Shown here: piece after piece, positions 1-11,441 of the stretch | Numbering within the stretch: the first letter of the stretch is position 1 | How the letters are laid out: the number at the start of each line of letters is the position of its first letter | Assembly: GCF_022539665.2 (NCBI RefSeq) | Contig: NC_081340.1 | Span: 3,596,001 to 3,660,000, forward strand | Length of the DNA: 64,000 bases | Origin: Daphnia carinata | Taxonomy: Eukaryota > Arthropoda > Branchiopoda > Diplostraca > Daphniidae | Reading direction: 5' to 3' | The notes under the pieces: generated by a model | Told to the model about the DNA's origin: nothing | Seen by the model: the letters and a program-made list of their open reading frames with translations, nothing else | Database searches by the model: none | Position numbers and translations under genes: made by a program

Positions 1-445
1 GTTTTGCATTGGAATGGTGGGCCAATCCCATACCAACGCTCGACGTTTCGAGTTGGTAATTGCTTACAGACTCTTGGTACTAGTCCCAACATTGGGAGGG
101 TGCCATACCCAGTCGTTTCAAGTGCCGCTACATTACGATGTTCACGCAACTATTATATACCGTGAATGACGACCCCAAACCATGTTGATAACGCAAGCGC
201 GCATTTTCCGGCATAAAACAACTCCCATTTAAATTCGACGAAACTATTGTGCAATGTAATAAATGAACTGTATTAAGAAAATCGTGATAAACAACATCCA
301 AGGTAATTATAAAACAAAAAATTTAAGCAGCTGTTTAAAATTTTCAATTACTATGTAGCACACACGAATTAGGGCGTGGCATCACGCACCGTTAATGACA
401 TGCAAGAATCCTCCATATCACCTGGCGGCCAACGCTGACACTAAT
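1..445. repeat. Direct repeat copy 1 (truncated by window start)
   Basis: This stretch reappears in the same orientation at 3700-4146, an offset of 3699 bp. It begins with GTTTTGCATTGGAATGGTGG and the match fades at the shared CACTAAT. Scattered substitutions and a few indels separate the copies, so they are old or have drifted. I see no ORF or transposase in it. Copy 1 starts at base 1, so its true left end may lie outside the window. Confidence 0.9.
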
Positions 446-1068
446 TTTTGAACGTTGGTTTACCTTTTGCATATGCGTATAAGATTGGGTTCTATATGTG
501 ACATTCTTTCGCTTTTCTTTCGTTTTTCTCCTGCACTACAAGAGTTCCCTCAATCTGCATCTGTAACGATTAAACGTGAATCTTTCAAATGATTTACAGT
601 ATGTCTGAGGAAGTACGTAAGACGCTTTTCTTTTTATGACCGACTACGAAAAAGAAAAGATTACATCATTCATTAGTCGTTACACAAATCACATCCATTT
701 GTGGTTTCCTCGTGGTCAGGAAAATCATAGGAATGAATCAGTGATAGAACACATTTAGAAACACGGATTTAATGAAATAAGCGTTCAACTTGTTTTAAAG
801 ATAATTCTGTTGGAACAAAATATTTACACTTCTTTTGTGCATAATGCATTAACGAGAAATGAATGTTGACGTTTTTATTGTATTACGTATAGAATAAGCA
901 TACATTGTTAATTCACGAATAATACGCCCCTTCAACGCGTGTATCTTAGCAACAAAAACGCCAAGCCGTAAGGTGGGGTAAGAATATTGGCTGTTGCGTC
1001 ACTACCTGTCAGATGCGCGTGTCATAACCGCAGGGCTAATGAAGCGAAACAGGGTGAGTTTGGACGAA
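446..1068. other. Intergenic, upstream of the YYTT gene
   Basis: AT-rich DNA without a supported gene. It precedes the TATA box of the following gene and is presumably its upstream regulatory region; I see no recognisable element beyond that. Confidence 0.5.
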
Positions 1069-1103
1069 TATAAAATGAGAGGAAAATAATAGTTTGAGTC
1101 AGT
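1069..1103 (+). promoter_or_regulatory. TATA box plus arthropod initiator
   Basis: TATAAAA at 1069-1075 is followed by the arthropod-type initiator TCAGT at 1099-1103. This puts the start about 32 bp downstream of the TATA box, the spacing of a focused core promoter. It fits the gene at 1188-2969, with a 5' leader of roughly 85 bases. Confidence 0.7.
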
Positions 1104-1187
1104 GTAGTCCACTACTTTGACACAGCAACAGCACTACTATAATTTCGATCGTGTTTACTTCTCATCGTGTTATTCAGCTTTGTAATA

Positions 1188-2969
1188 ATGGGTAATTTAA
1201 CGTTGCATTTACTATAGTCGAAAGAATTACACCTTTGATTAGTTTTGGTATCGATCAATTGTAATATTGTAACGTGTGTATTTGCGCTGTATTCAATTGG
1301 ATCGTGAGATTTATGTGAATGCATTATCTTTGTGTCAGCTAACTACGGCGCGATGCTGCTGTTGGCCGTTGTCTCTCTGATGGCTGGACAGGTCATGGGT
1401 GGACCAATGGGCTCGTCTTCTTCTGCATACTACACAACTCCGGCGTCTTACTACACCACGACGTATGCAGCCCCCTCTTACTACACCACAAAGGCGCCCG
1501 AGTACTATACCACAACACGTGCTGCTCCTAACTACTACACCACTAAGGCTCCCGAGTACTACACCACGACCTATGCAGCTCCAACATACTACACCACAAA
1601 GGCGCCCGAGTACTACACCACGACCTATGCAGCTCCGGCCTACTATACCACAAAGGCCCATGAGTATTACACCACAACGTACGCTTCTCCGTCTTATTAC
1701 ACTGAGGCCACGAAATATTACCCTGCGCCGAGCTACACAACGACTGTGTCGTACTACACAACGACAGAGGCGCCCAAGTACTACGTGGCTCCAACATACC
1801 ACACCGCAGCTGCCCCGTCTTACTACGCTGAGCCGACATACTATGCTGAAGCCCCCAAATCCTACGCTGCACCAAGTTACTACACAACAGCTGCTCCTTC
1901 GTACTACGTGGAACCTACATACTACACCACAACTTATGCTGCCCCGTCTTACCACACAGAGGCTCCTCAATACTACAACAGGAAGGCGGCTGAATATTAC
2001 ACCACGACTTACGCCGCTCCAGCCTATTATAGTGAGGTTCCGCAGTACTACACTACAAAGGCTCCCGAGTACACAACATATGCTGCGCCAAGCTACTATA
2101 CCGAGCCTCCCATGTACTACACCACAACATACGTCGCTCCAGTTTACTACACCGAAGCTACCAAATATTACTCAGCCCCAAGCTACTACCAGACTGAGGC
2201 GCCACAATACACCACCACGTATGCTGCTCCAGTTTACTACACCGAAGCTCCTGAATACTACACCACAAAGGCTCCTGAATACTACACGACTAAAGCCCCG
2301 GAGTATTACACACAGAAGGCTGAATACTATACCACAACATACACTGCCCCGGCTTACTACACTGCAGTTCCCAAGTATTACCAGACTGGGGCTCCTGAAT
2401 ACTACACTACAAAGGCTCCTGAATACTACACTACAAAGGCTCCTGAATACTACACTACAAAGGCTCCTGAATACTACACTACAAAGGCTCCTGAATACTA
2501 CACTACAAAGGCTCCTGAATACTACACTACAAAGGCTCCTGAATACTACACTACAAAGGCTCCTGAATACTACACTACAAAGGCTCCTGAATACTACACT
2601 ACAAAGGCTCCTGAATACTACACTACAAAGGCTCCTGAATACTACACTACAAAGGCTCCTGAATACTACACTACAAAGGCTCCTGAATACTACACTACAA
2701 CGTATGCTGCTTCGAGCTACTATTCCGAGACCCCCAAGTACTACAGCACTACCTACGCTGCCCCGGCTTATTACACCGAGGCTCCGCAATACTACACGAC
2801 GAAAGCCCCGGAGTACTACACCAAGAAAGCAGAATACTATACCACAACTTACGCAGCTCCATCTTACTACACTGAGGCTCCCCAATACTATACTACAAAG
2901 GCCCCCGAGTACTACACCACACCGTATGCTGCACCAAGCTATTACACTGAGCGTTCAAAGTATTATTAA
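1188..2969 (+). CDS. Secreted YYTT/APEYYTTK repeat protein
   Basis: Predicted as join(1188..1191,1339..2969), 544 residues. Exon 1 contributes only ATG plus one base, exon 2 starts after a TTTGTGTCAG acceptor, and the junction restores an Ala codon in phase. A tiny first coding exon is common in arthropod cuticle and secreted-protein genes. Residues 1-22 (MANYGAMLLLAVVSLMAGQV...) form a signal peptide. The rest is built from short Tyr-Tyr-Thr-Thr units alternating with Ala-Pro blocks (AAPSYYT, KAPEYYTT), with no Cys and no known fold. Such Tyr/Pro/Thr-rich repeats suggest an extracellular structural, cuticular or adhesive protein with tyrosines available for cross-linking; that role is inferred from composition only. 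If the intron is wrong, translation would begin at the in-frame ATG at 1353. Other-frame long ORFs here are shadows of the repeat. Confidence 0.85.
2391..2702 (+). repeat. 13 x 24-bp coding tandem repeat
   Basis: Thirteen consecutive 24-bp units beginning GCTCCTGAATACTACACTAC encode APEYYTTK. They look identical at the DNA level except for the end of the last unit (ACG in place of AAG). Repeats outside this block vary at silent positions, so this block expanded or was homogenised recently. Copy number is likely to be polymorphic. Confidence 0.95.
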
Positions 2970-3699
2970 TCGTAAAAATACGTTGACCGTCAAGCTCAAT
3001 AGTTAAAAATAATTATCTTGTTTTATTATTTGCTGTCCTCGTTCCAAAATGAGTATTTCCCTGCATTGTATTTATGCAATAACTAGTCGCACCATACGCA
3101 TGTGGTTTATAACTGAAGTATTGAATACAGCTATTATGTCGTTGCTCAATCTACTTGTTTTTACTTTTTATTACAAAAAGCGGATGAAGGCGATTTCAAT
3201 TAATGTTCGTACAACATCGTAATTTCTGAACAGAATTATGCATTATGACATTTGTGGGAAATATATCATGGTTCTTCGCAAAATTGCAATGAATTTATTT
3301 GTACAGTCGCTTAGCACAAAGTCGCATTTATTCATTGCGTTAGTCCACAAGCATTGTTAAGTTGTTGTGTTTAAAATGTATTTATCTTTCGCTATTTAAT
3401 TGAATAGCAAAATGAAATGTAAATTTTTTTTCCAGTTTACATCTACACAGCTAATGGCTATTTCCTAATTTCGCCATTAGATTTCCTGTTAAGGAAATGC
3501 TCAAATATTCGGCAGAAATAGGAGTTTCGGTTTGTCAGTTTTGATTTTAATTATTGAAAAAATAGCAAAAATGTTTGCGCTAAGCACTTGACTGACATAC
3601 TAGTAACCTCCAGAACTGCCCGGATGGACTGAATCGTATAGTACAGCTATTGATTCAATCCATCGTGACATCAGCTGAGAGCTCTTACATCTCTATTCA
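2970..3699. other. 3' flank of the YYTT gene, no gene seen
   Basis: AT-rich DNA following the stop codon. It must contain the 3' UTR and polyadenylation site. I see no further coding signal before the second direct-repeat copy. Confidence 0.5.
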
Positions 3700-4146
3700 G
3701 TTTTGCATTGGAATGGGGGGCCAATCCCATACCAACGCTCGACGTTTCGAGGTGTAATTGCTTACAGACTCTTGGTACTAGTTCCCAACATTGGGAAGGT
3801 GCCATACCCAGTCATTGTTCAAGTGCCGCTACGTTAAGAAGTTCACGTAACTCTTATATACCGTGAATGACGACCCCAAACCATGTTGATAACGCAATCG
3901 TGGATTTTCCGGCATAAAACAACTCCCATTTAAATTCAGTGAAACTATTGTGCAATGTAATAAATGAACTGTATTAAGAAAATCGTGATAAACAACATCC
4001 AAGGTAATTATAAAACAAAAAATTTAAGCAACTGTTTAAAATTTTCAATTATTATGTAGTACACACGAATTAGGGCGTGGCATCACGCACCGTTAATGAC
4101 ATGCAAGAATCCTACATATCACCTCGCGGACAATATTGGCACTAAT
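3700..4146. repeat. Direct repeat copy 2
   Basis: Second copy of the element at 1-445, same orientation, beginning GTTTTGCATTGGAATGGGGG and ending near GCACTAAT. With copy 1 it brackets the YYTT gene. No paralogous gene follows copy 2, so this is a dispersed or locally duplicated repeat and not the promoter of a tandem gene copy. Confidence 0.9.
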
Positions 4147-4489
4147 GCGTTCATGCATTGGCTGGGTGTTATTCCAGTTGTGAGGGGAAAATAAGTTAAA
4201 GCTAATGCAGGTTGGTCATTATTTATTTGTGGCATTCATATACACGTATCCATCCATTGAACAAGGTAACATCAAATTGAAGTTGCATGCATTAAACTAA
4301 ACAATGGGTGGAAAAATGGAGTAAAAATGTGTTGTGCTACAAATGTTAAAACTTTCTTGCAGGCATGTTGTAGCACAAAAAAATTTTTCTTTCAATTCCT
4401 GAATTGTTAATTTTATTATGCTAGGTGCTGCATTGTAATTGCAGAACAAAACCTGTACAACTATGATTCTTTTCTACAAATGATGCAGT

Positions 4490-5213
4490 ATGGAATGCTT
4501 GAGTCCTTATCTGACTAGAATGCAAGTGTCCAAAAAAGTGATGTGTTGCTGTCGGTGTACATATCTTAATGGTATGGCTTAAATCCTTCTAATAGATAAA
4601 CATCTAAGGGCAAGGATCTGCATCTTGACCGAGGTTCCTCAGCAAATGCAATAACAAGTTCCCATGAAAGTTTTAGCACACAACTTGTTTGACTGTGATT
4701 CATCCCAAACATGCATGCAGTATGAAATGCTGGACAGGCAAATGTACAACTATATCTCATAATATTGATCATCTGCCTTATATGTGTTTATTGTTCTTCT
4801 AGGGGTGAAGTGTGGAAGATGCCAAAGGCCGTTTTGATTACGTAGAGTGGAACTTAAATTTCTCTTGTTGGTCATTTCAAGGCAGTAATAACTATGCTGT
4901 AAACAATTCATGAAACATGGTCATCTTTTCCTCTCAATGACAAGGTGAGAACAATTTATGGAGTAAATTTAAAGAATCAATAAATTTTTTTTCTGATGAA
5001 AAAGGCATTGAAGAAGCAAATCCGAAAAATGGGCAAAAAAGTTATTCATTTCACCCATCCCATATGAAAATGCTGCAGAGTTCAACATAGAATAAAGCAA
5101 ATGATTTCCTGTGGTCTGATCAACATGCTAAATCCACAAGACATATGTCATTTGTTTCAAAGAATTCCTAATGAAGATTTTCAGTTTCTGCTGAAGAATC
5201 GTAAACATTCATC
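4490..5213. repeat. Large inverted repeat, left outer arm (diverged)
   Basis: The reverse complement resembles 11844-12570 but with many substitutions and indels. It looks clearly less similar than the adjoining inner arm. Shared landmarks include the reverse complement of CATTTCATACTGCATGC and of CACAGTCAAACAAGTTGTGT. The outer limit is fuzzy and homology may continue weakly to about 4300. No intact gene is evident. Confidence 0.8.
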
Positions 5214-5615
5214 TTAAGGACATGATCCTGACCTGCAACAATTATCTTCACACATGGTTTCGCTAAAAGAAGTTGGTACAGTGAAAAATTTTAAAAGGTG
5301 GTACATTATTACGTGTGTTCCTGTTAAATTAATATATGTTTTAAATTGCTGATGGATTGACCAGGCAGGAGAGATTTGCAAAACCGAACAGGATCCAAGT
5401 AACTTAATATTAAAAATTTCTACATGCGGGACAAAGGATCTTAAATTAATATATCCAAGTGTAAGCAGGTCTTGAATGGCAAACGAGCGCCTAATGGTTA
5501 TGAAGTTCGCAGTTTGCTCCACTTTCAGCGTCATTTCAAAATCCTCGCTGCCAAAAGAGTTGTTTCTAACACTATTATTCTGGACTGGCGCCCACAGAAC
5601 TAAATTTACATGCAA
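5214..5615 (-). CDS. Hypothetical 133-aa ORF in the left arm
   Basis: Longest ORF in the arm, with an identical copy at 11442-11843 on the other strand. The predicted protein begins MHVNLVLWAP and ends DNCCRSGSCP. It has no recognisable domain, signal peptide or membrane segment. Its conservation may only reflect the recent homogenisation of the two arms, because ORFs on the opposite strand are equally conserved. It ends exactly where arm identity drops. Treat it as unproven. Confidence 0.2.
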   Translation of the reverse strand: MHVNLVLWAPVQNNSVRNNSFGSEDFEMTLKVEQTANFITIRRSFAIQDLLTLGYINLRSFVPHVEIFNIKLLGSCSVLQISPAWSIHQQFKTYINLTGTHVIMYHLLKFFTVPTSFSETMCEDNCCRSGSCP

Positions 5616-6847
5616 AGGGTGGTCATGAGGATTTCACTGATCACTAGAGTAAAAACTGCAAAGAGTGGGTAAACTTTTACGTTAAGTGACCAAAACGATT
5701 GTCATTATAATGTTTTCATAGGTGCGTACAACGACGACTTGTTAAATCCTTGGAGTATCATCGTTGCAAATACGATTCGACTGGGAGAAATACTGCCGGT
5801 AATATGGTAACTTAATTTATGGAGAGATTGTTTGGATCAACCTACATGAAAACCAAAGATCTCTGTAGATTTTCGAAGAGCTCTTGATCGTATTCTAGCA
5901 ACGCATGCAGATGAAGATCTGCTGGATCACATTACCACAATTTTTTACGACAATTATGGAAACGATCCCTTTAAATCGTTTGGGGTCGACTTCAAACATA
6001 AACTTAGGTAATCCATTGCTTTTTTTCCAGTTCATAAAGCATTTTAAGGGTACAATTTGGCATCGGTTGTATTTTTCTGGAGGTTAAAGTCAAACAAGTA
6101 TAGAAAGTACGGCAGCATTACAAAACTGAATGTCGGCCACCCTTGACAGTGGAAACAATTTGGAGTGCATTACCGTAGGTAAACTAGTGAAGCTTTGCAA
6201 ATGTTTTAAAGAGATGTATCACCGTATGAACCGGGTATAGCAGCGTTAATTTTTTTCACAGCTAGTAACTTCAAATAATTCCCCTGGTATGTTGCACATG
6301 TGAGTATGTATTGTGCTTGGAAACGGCTGCCGGTGACCTTTGCGCCCAGAGCATTGGTGAATCCGGCACTCACTCGACGTAAAATACGTTTTTCGCTGGT
6401 GCGTCATCAATGGGCATCATATAGTAAGTTCCTAGGTATGGAAGGAATTTTCGTCAATGGTGAGATTTGTGACTTTGTATCCCGGCAATTTTCAGGATTA
6501 AGGAAATCTTTAACATCTCAAAGGCCACCAGTACAGCTGTTAGCTGCAGCTCCTAATCTATGTCTTCGCGGTATATGCGCTCTGAGTAAGATAAGAAAAA
6601 ATAATACCACGAGAAGTAAACCTTGGAAACCATTTCCTTCCTGTTTCATACTTCTGTCTTTTGTAGGTGACAAGATAGTTTGAAGAAGTATATCTGGCTG
6701 ATGACCGTCTCAATGTTGATTAAAATGGACGTGAACCGAATCCGCTTGCTGAAATCAGAGATGGCTGCAAATTCTGTACAGTCAAGGTAAATGTATCGTT
6801 TCTGGCATATGAAATTTAAACTATTTTTGTGTTTTAAGATTTTTTTT

Positions 6848-6880
6848 GGGGGGGGGGGAGGGGGTAGGGGGGGGGGGGGG
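6848..6880 (+). other. G-tract cluster, potential quadruplex (left arm)
   Basis: Three long G runs separated by single A and TA interruptions, preceded by a T run. This has the composition of a G-quadruplex-forming sequence. The mirrored C-rich copy in the right arm lies at 10180-10209 with different run lengths. Confidence 0.6.
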
Positions 6881-8254
6881 TCATGCCTTTGCATGTAAAC
6901 TAGAAACAAAAGTTTGAACCAAGTCATTAATGAAAAAATAGTCACCGTCAAAACTGCTCCATCTGCAAAATCATCAATGTATCGATAGATGCAGTACCTC
7001 AAGGAACAGGGTTGTCATAAAGGTATTTAAACTTTTGTAACCAATAACGCATTTCAATTTTTTACTTCCCTTATGTTTGGGAAACTTTGGATGAGCTGGC
7101 TTAACGGGTTAACTAAAATGAAGGAGTACATTTTTATGTTTTCGCCCGTAACAGCATGCAATAGGTTCTTACAAAGTTCATGTACGTTTTCAGGTAATAG
7201 TAGTTTGAGAGAACGTCCTGCATTTATGCGATGCATTTTTTTGTGTCCAAGAGGACGAGGTCACTGATTTAAGTGATTGCGCCATTATGGGAGTACCAAT
7301 CGCAATCCTAACCAGAGCTTTCAAGTTACTGCATAAAGCAGGGAACACCATTCTACCAAAACCAAGGCAATTTACTTTCGAAGCCATCTGTCATCTGTCA
7401 GGTACAAGTATAATGTTTTCATTTGCAATTAATATGCTTTTTCAGGAGCTCCTGACAGAATGTTTACGGAAATATCCAATTTGATTAATTTATGTATCTT
7501 GTACGCTATATATATATAAAAAAAAATATCTGCTAACTATGTTTTATGTTAATATAGATTAGTACTCGTACCGGAACTCAAAATGTGCCTGTTTGGAGTG
7601 AGACACGGAATAATTGTAAGGATTGGATGGAAGACGTGGAATTGCAATGCTGTATTCAGATTCCCCATACGGTATTTTATTTAAAAAAGTTGAAGTGCAT
7701 ATCTGGGCTCCCTTCCTTTCCGTAGCCCCGTTTCCCCTTGACTCGTAATAAGCCCGTAGGGGGTCATGCCCCTACTGTACGGTATATATAAAAATAACAT
7801 ATACCGAGGTTTGGAGGGCTCTGGCCGGAAAGGGGACGTGGGGGTCCGCGTAGTCCGATGATGTGTTCACGGAGGGCGACGTGGCTATCCGCAAATCCGA
7901 ATTAAAGGTTAATCGCTCCAGTAAAAATGTTCCATATCTTCGGCTCTTCTTCCGGCTTCTCTTAGCCAATCACCGGGTAATCTCCCCGGTGGGTCAACAA
8001 GGCAGTGTCTCCCCCTGCTTGGGTTGGCGGCAGCTTTTGAAAGGGCTATTGTGCCTTTTTAAAGTTGCAAAATCATTTATGTGTGCAGAGTAATGTTGAT
8101 ATAATTAATTTTTTTTAACAAAAAAAAGCAAAATTTCTGTTTTTAACTTTATTCTTACTGTGCGCTTTTTAATTAGTTACTTTTTGTAGCCACAATGTGT
8201 GTATTATCTTTGGTTAGTGATACATACCTGAGAGCCTAAGTTGTTTTCAATTTT

Positions 8255-8325
8255 GATTCATTGAGGAATCGAACTCTGGATGTTTGGCATAGCGCGTCGA
8301 TGCTCTACCAATGAGCCATGAATCA
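8255..8325 (-). ncRNA. tRNA-like sequence 1 (tRNA-derived or decayed)
   Basis: On the minus strand an A-box-like GGCTCATTGGTAGAGC is followed about 35 bases later by a perfect B-box core GTTCGATTCC. These are the internal RNA polymerase III promoter elements. Stem pairing for a real cloverleaf is poor, so a tRNA-derived SINE head or decayed tRNA is more likely than a functional tRNA. Confidence 0.5.
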
Positions 8326-8441
8326 TATGATGTCAAGTTGGCTTTTTTCTTGTCACTTACGGACTTACATTTACACTTATAAAATTGATATGTATTGCTG
8401 CAATATTTTCTTCTACAATTATTCTGCTTCATTTTGTATAC

Positions 8442-8512
8442 ATCAACTGAGGTTTGAACCCAGGATAACAGGTATCGCAGCTAAACGCTCTACCACAGAG
8501 CTATGGATCTTA
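8442..8512 (-). ncRNA. tRNA-like sequence 2 (tRNA-derived or decayed)
   Basis: The minus strand reads TAGCTCTGTGGTAGAGCG (A box, D arm) and then GGGTTCAAACC (B box, T arm). The D arm pairs well, but I cannot make a convincing five-base-pair anticodon stem. Possible tRNA-derived element. Confidence 0.5.
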
Positions 8513-8608
8513 TGAAATCAATAGACAATTAAACATATAGTTGTGCAAGACTGCACAAACAGCCTAGACGATAACATATGATATGCGATAATAAAATATT
8601 TAGATATA

Positions 8609-8676
8609 TCTCGTGGCACAATGTTAGAGCATCGGCGTTGCACGCTGAATGTCTGGGGATCGGTTCCCACACGAGT
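8609..8676 (+). ncRNA. tRNA-like sequence 3 with acceptor-like stem
   Basis: CTCGTG at 8610-8615 can pair with CACGAG at 8670-8675 as an acceptor-like stem. Between them are TGGCACAATGTTAGAGC (A-box-like) and GGATCGGTTCC (degenerate B box). A four-base A run follows closely and not a T run, so a pol III terminator is not obvious. Probably tRNA-derived. Confidence 0.45.
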
Positions 8677-10179
8677 AAAATAAAAATCAAATACAAAATA
8701 ACTTCAGAAAATATCCAGGTATTACACGTTGTTCCTTGAGTCTAAGTTGAAGAATTCGAACAGTGTAATTAATAGTAATTGAATACTTACAGATAAACCA
8801 ATGGAAAAAGTGCTTACCATAAAAGGAGGCAAACACAATAAAGGTGAAATTGAGCAACCTAAATAGAAGAAAATTGATACATGTACTGTGTGAACACAGC
8901 GGAAACGCGCAGTGAAAGAAACACATTTTACAAAAGAAATTTTTATGAAAAATTTTTATTCACAATTCTCTGCACATTACAATTATTTTTGCAACTTTAA
9001 AAAGGCACAATAGCCCTTTCAAAAGTTGCCGTCAACCCAAGCAGGGGGAGACACTGCCTTGTTGACCCACCGGGGAGATTACCCGGTGATTGGCTAAGAG
9101 AAGCCGGAAGAAGAGCCGAAGATATGGAACATTTTTACTGGAGCGATTAACCTTTAATTCGGATTTGCGGATAGCCACGTCGCCCTCCGTGAACACATCA
9201 TCGGACTACGCGGACCCCCACGTCCCCTTTCCGGCCAGAGCCCTCCAAACCTCGGTATATGTTATTTTTATATATACCGTACAGTAGGGGCATGACCCCC
9301 TACGGGCTTATTACGAGTCAAGGGGAAACGGGGCTACGGAAAGGAAGGGAGCCCAGATATGCACTTCAACTTTTTTAAATAAAATACCGTATGGGGAATC
9401 TGAATACAGCATTGCAATTCCACGTCTTCCATCCAATCCTTACAATTATTCCGTGTCTCACTCCAAACAGGCACATTTTGAGTTCCGGTACGAGTACTAA
9501 TCTATATTAACATAAAACATAGTTAGCAGATATTTTTTTTTATATATATATAGCGTACAAGATACATAAATTAATCAAATTGGATATTTCCGTAAACATT
9601 CTGTCAGGAGCTCCTGAAAAAGCATATTAATTGCAAATGAAAACATTATACTTGTACCTGACAGATGACAGATGGCTTCGAAAGTAAATTGCCTTGGTTT
9701 TGGTAGAATGGTGTTCCCTGCTTTATGCAGTAACTTGAAAGCTCTGGTTAGGATTGCGATTGGTACTCCCATAATGGCGCAATCACTTAAATCAGTGACC
9801 TCGTCCTCTTGGACACAAAAAAAATGCATCGCATAAATGCAGGACGTTCTCTCAAACTACTATTACCTGAAAACGTACATGAACTTTGTAAGAACCTATT
9901 GCATGCTGTTACGGGCGAAAACATAAAAATGTACTCCTTCATTTTAGTTAACCCGTTAAGCCAGCTCATCCAAAGTTTCCCAAACATAAGGGAAGTAACA
10001 AATTGAAATGCGTTATTGGTTACAAAAGTTTAAATACCTTTATGACAACCCTGTTCCTTGAGGTACTGCATCTATCGATACATTGATGATTTTGCAGATG
10101 GAGCAGTTTTGACGGTGACTATTTTTTCATTAATGACTTGGTTCAAACTTTTGTTTCTAGTTTACATGCAAAGGCATGA

Positions 10180-10209
10180 CCCCCCCCCCTACCCCCTCCC
10201 CCCCCCCCC
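10180..10209 (-). other. G-tract cluster, potential quadruplex (right arm, minus strand)
   Basis: C-rich mirror of the G-tract cluster in the left arm, with different run lengths. Homopolymer slippage is the simplest reason for the difference. Confidence 0.6.
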
Positions 10210-11441
10210 AAAAAAAATCTTAAAACACAAAAATAGTTTAAATTTCATATGCCAGAAACGATACATTTACCTTGACTGTACAGAATTTGCAGCCATCTCT
10301 GATTTCAGCAAGCGGATTCGGTTCACGTCCATTTTAATCAACATTGAGACGGTCATCAGCCAGATATACTTCTTCAAACTATCTTGTCACCTACAAAAGA
10401 CAGAAGTATGAAACAGGAAGGAAATGGTTTCCAAGGTTTACTTCTCGTGGTATTATTTTTTCTTATCTTACTCAGAGCGCATATACCGCGAAGACATAGA
10501 TTAGGAGCTGCAGCTAACAGCTGTACTGGTGGCCTTTGAGATGTTAAAGATTTCCTTAATCCTGAAAATTGCCGGGATACAAAGTCACAAATCTCACCAT
10601 TGACGAAAATTCCTTCCATACCTAGGAACTTACTATATGATGCCCATTGATGACGCACCAGCGAAAAACGTATTTTACGTCGAGTGAGTGCCGGATTCAC
10701 CAATGCTCTGGGCGCAAAGGTCACCGGCAACCGTTTCCAAGCACAATACATACTCACATGTGCAACATACCAGGGGAATTATTTGAAGTTACTAGCTGTG
10801 AAAAAAATTAACGCTGCTATACCCGGTTCATACGGTGATACATCTCTTTAAAACATTTGCAAAGCTTCACTAGTTTACCTACGGTAATGCACTCCAAATT
10901 GTTTCCACTGTCAAGGGTGGCCGACATTCAGTTTTGTAATGCTGCCGTACTTTCTATACTTGTTTGACTTTAACCTCCAGAAAAATACAACCGATGCCAA
11001 ATTGTACCCTTAAAATGCTTTATGAACTGGAAAAAAAGCAATGGATTACCTAAGTTTATGTTTGAAGTCGACCCCAAACGATTTAAAGGGATCGTTTCCA
11101 TAATTGTCGTAAAAAATTGTGGTAATGTGATCCAGCAGATCTTCATCTGCATGCGTTGCTAGAATACGATCAAGAGCTCTTCGAAAATCTACAGAGATCT
11201 TTGGTTTTCATGTAGGTTGATCCAAACAATCTCTCCATAAATTAAGTTACCATATTACCGGCAGTATTTCTCCCAGTCGAATCGTATTTGCAACGATGAT
11301 ACTCCAAGGATTTAACAAGTCGTCGTTGTACGCACCTATGAAAACATTATAATGACAATCGTTTTGGTCACTTAACGTAAAAGTTTACCCACTCTTTGCA
11401 GTTTTTACTCTAGTGATCAGTGAAATCCTCATGACCACCCT

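Larger units (their letters stand above)
5214..8090. repeat. Large inverted repeat, left inner arm (near-identical)
   Basis: Base for base this is the reverse complement of 8972-11843, with only scattered differences and small length changes, for example in a G run. Paired ORFs mirror each other about a centre near 8529: 5214-5615 with 11442-11843, 5905-6087 with 10970-11152, 6300-6683 with 10374-10757, and 7772-7969 with 9090-9287. Short exon-like open stretches flanked by GT exist on the + strand, for example 5730-5811 and 5866-6007, but I could not assign a family. No transposase, integrase or reverse transcriptase motif was recognised. Confidence 0.95.
8091..8971. other. Palindrome spacer with tRNA-like sequences
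   Basis: Unique DNA of about 880 bp between the inner arms. It carries no supported protein gene. Three tRNA-like sequences lie in it (8255-8325, 8442-8512, 8609-8676), two on the minus and one on the plus strand. Confidence 0.8.

Noticed and set aside
1335-2885. Long ORFs on the minus strand and in other plus frames across the YYTT gene (up to 535 codons)
   Set aside because: They are shadows of the 24-bp and related repeats, whose lack of stops in one frame keeps other frames open. Their compositions (Ser/Val/Cys or Thr/Leu/Arg runs) are not protein-like.
8255-8676. Functional tRNA genes in the palindrome spacer
   Set aside because: A and B boxes are present but anticodon or acceptor stems do not pair well, unlike the clean tRNA-Pro at 15126-15197.
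5905-11152. Opposite-strand ORF pairs mirrored in both palindrome arms (e.g. 6300-6683 with 10374-10757, 5905-6087 with 10970-11152)
   Set aside because: Equal conservation on both strands reflects arm identity, not coding selection. None shows a known domain.
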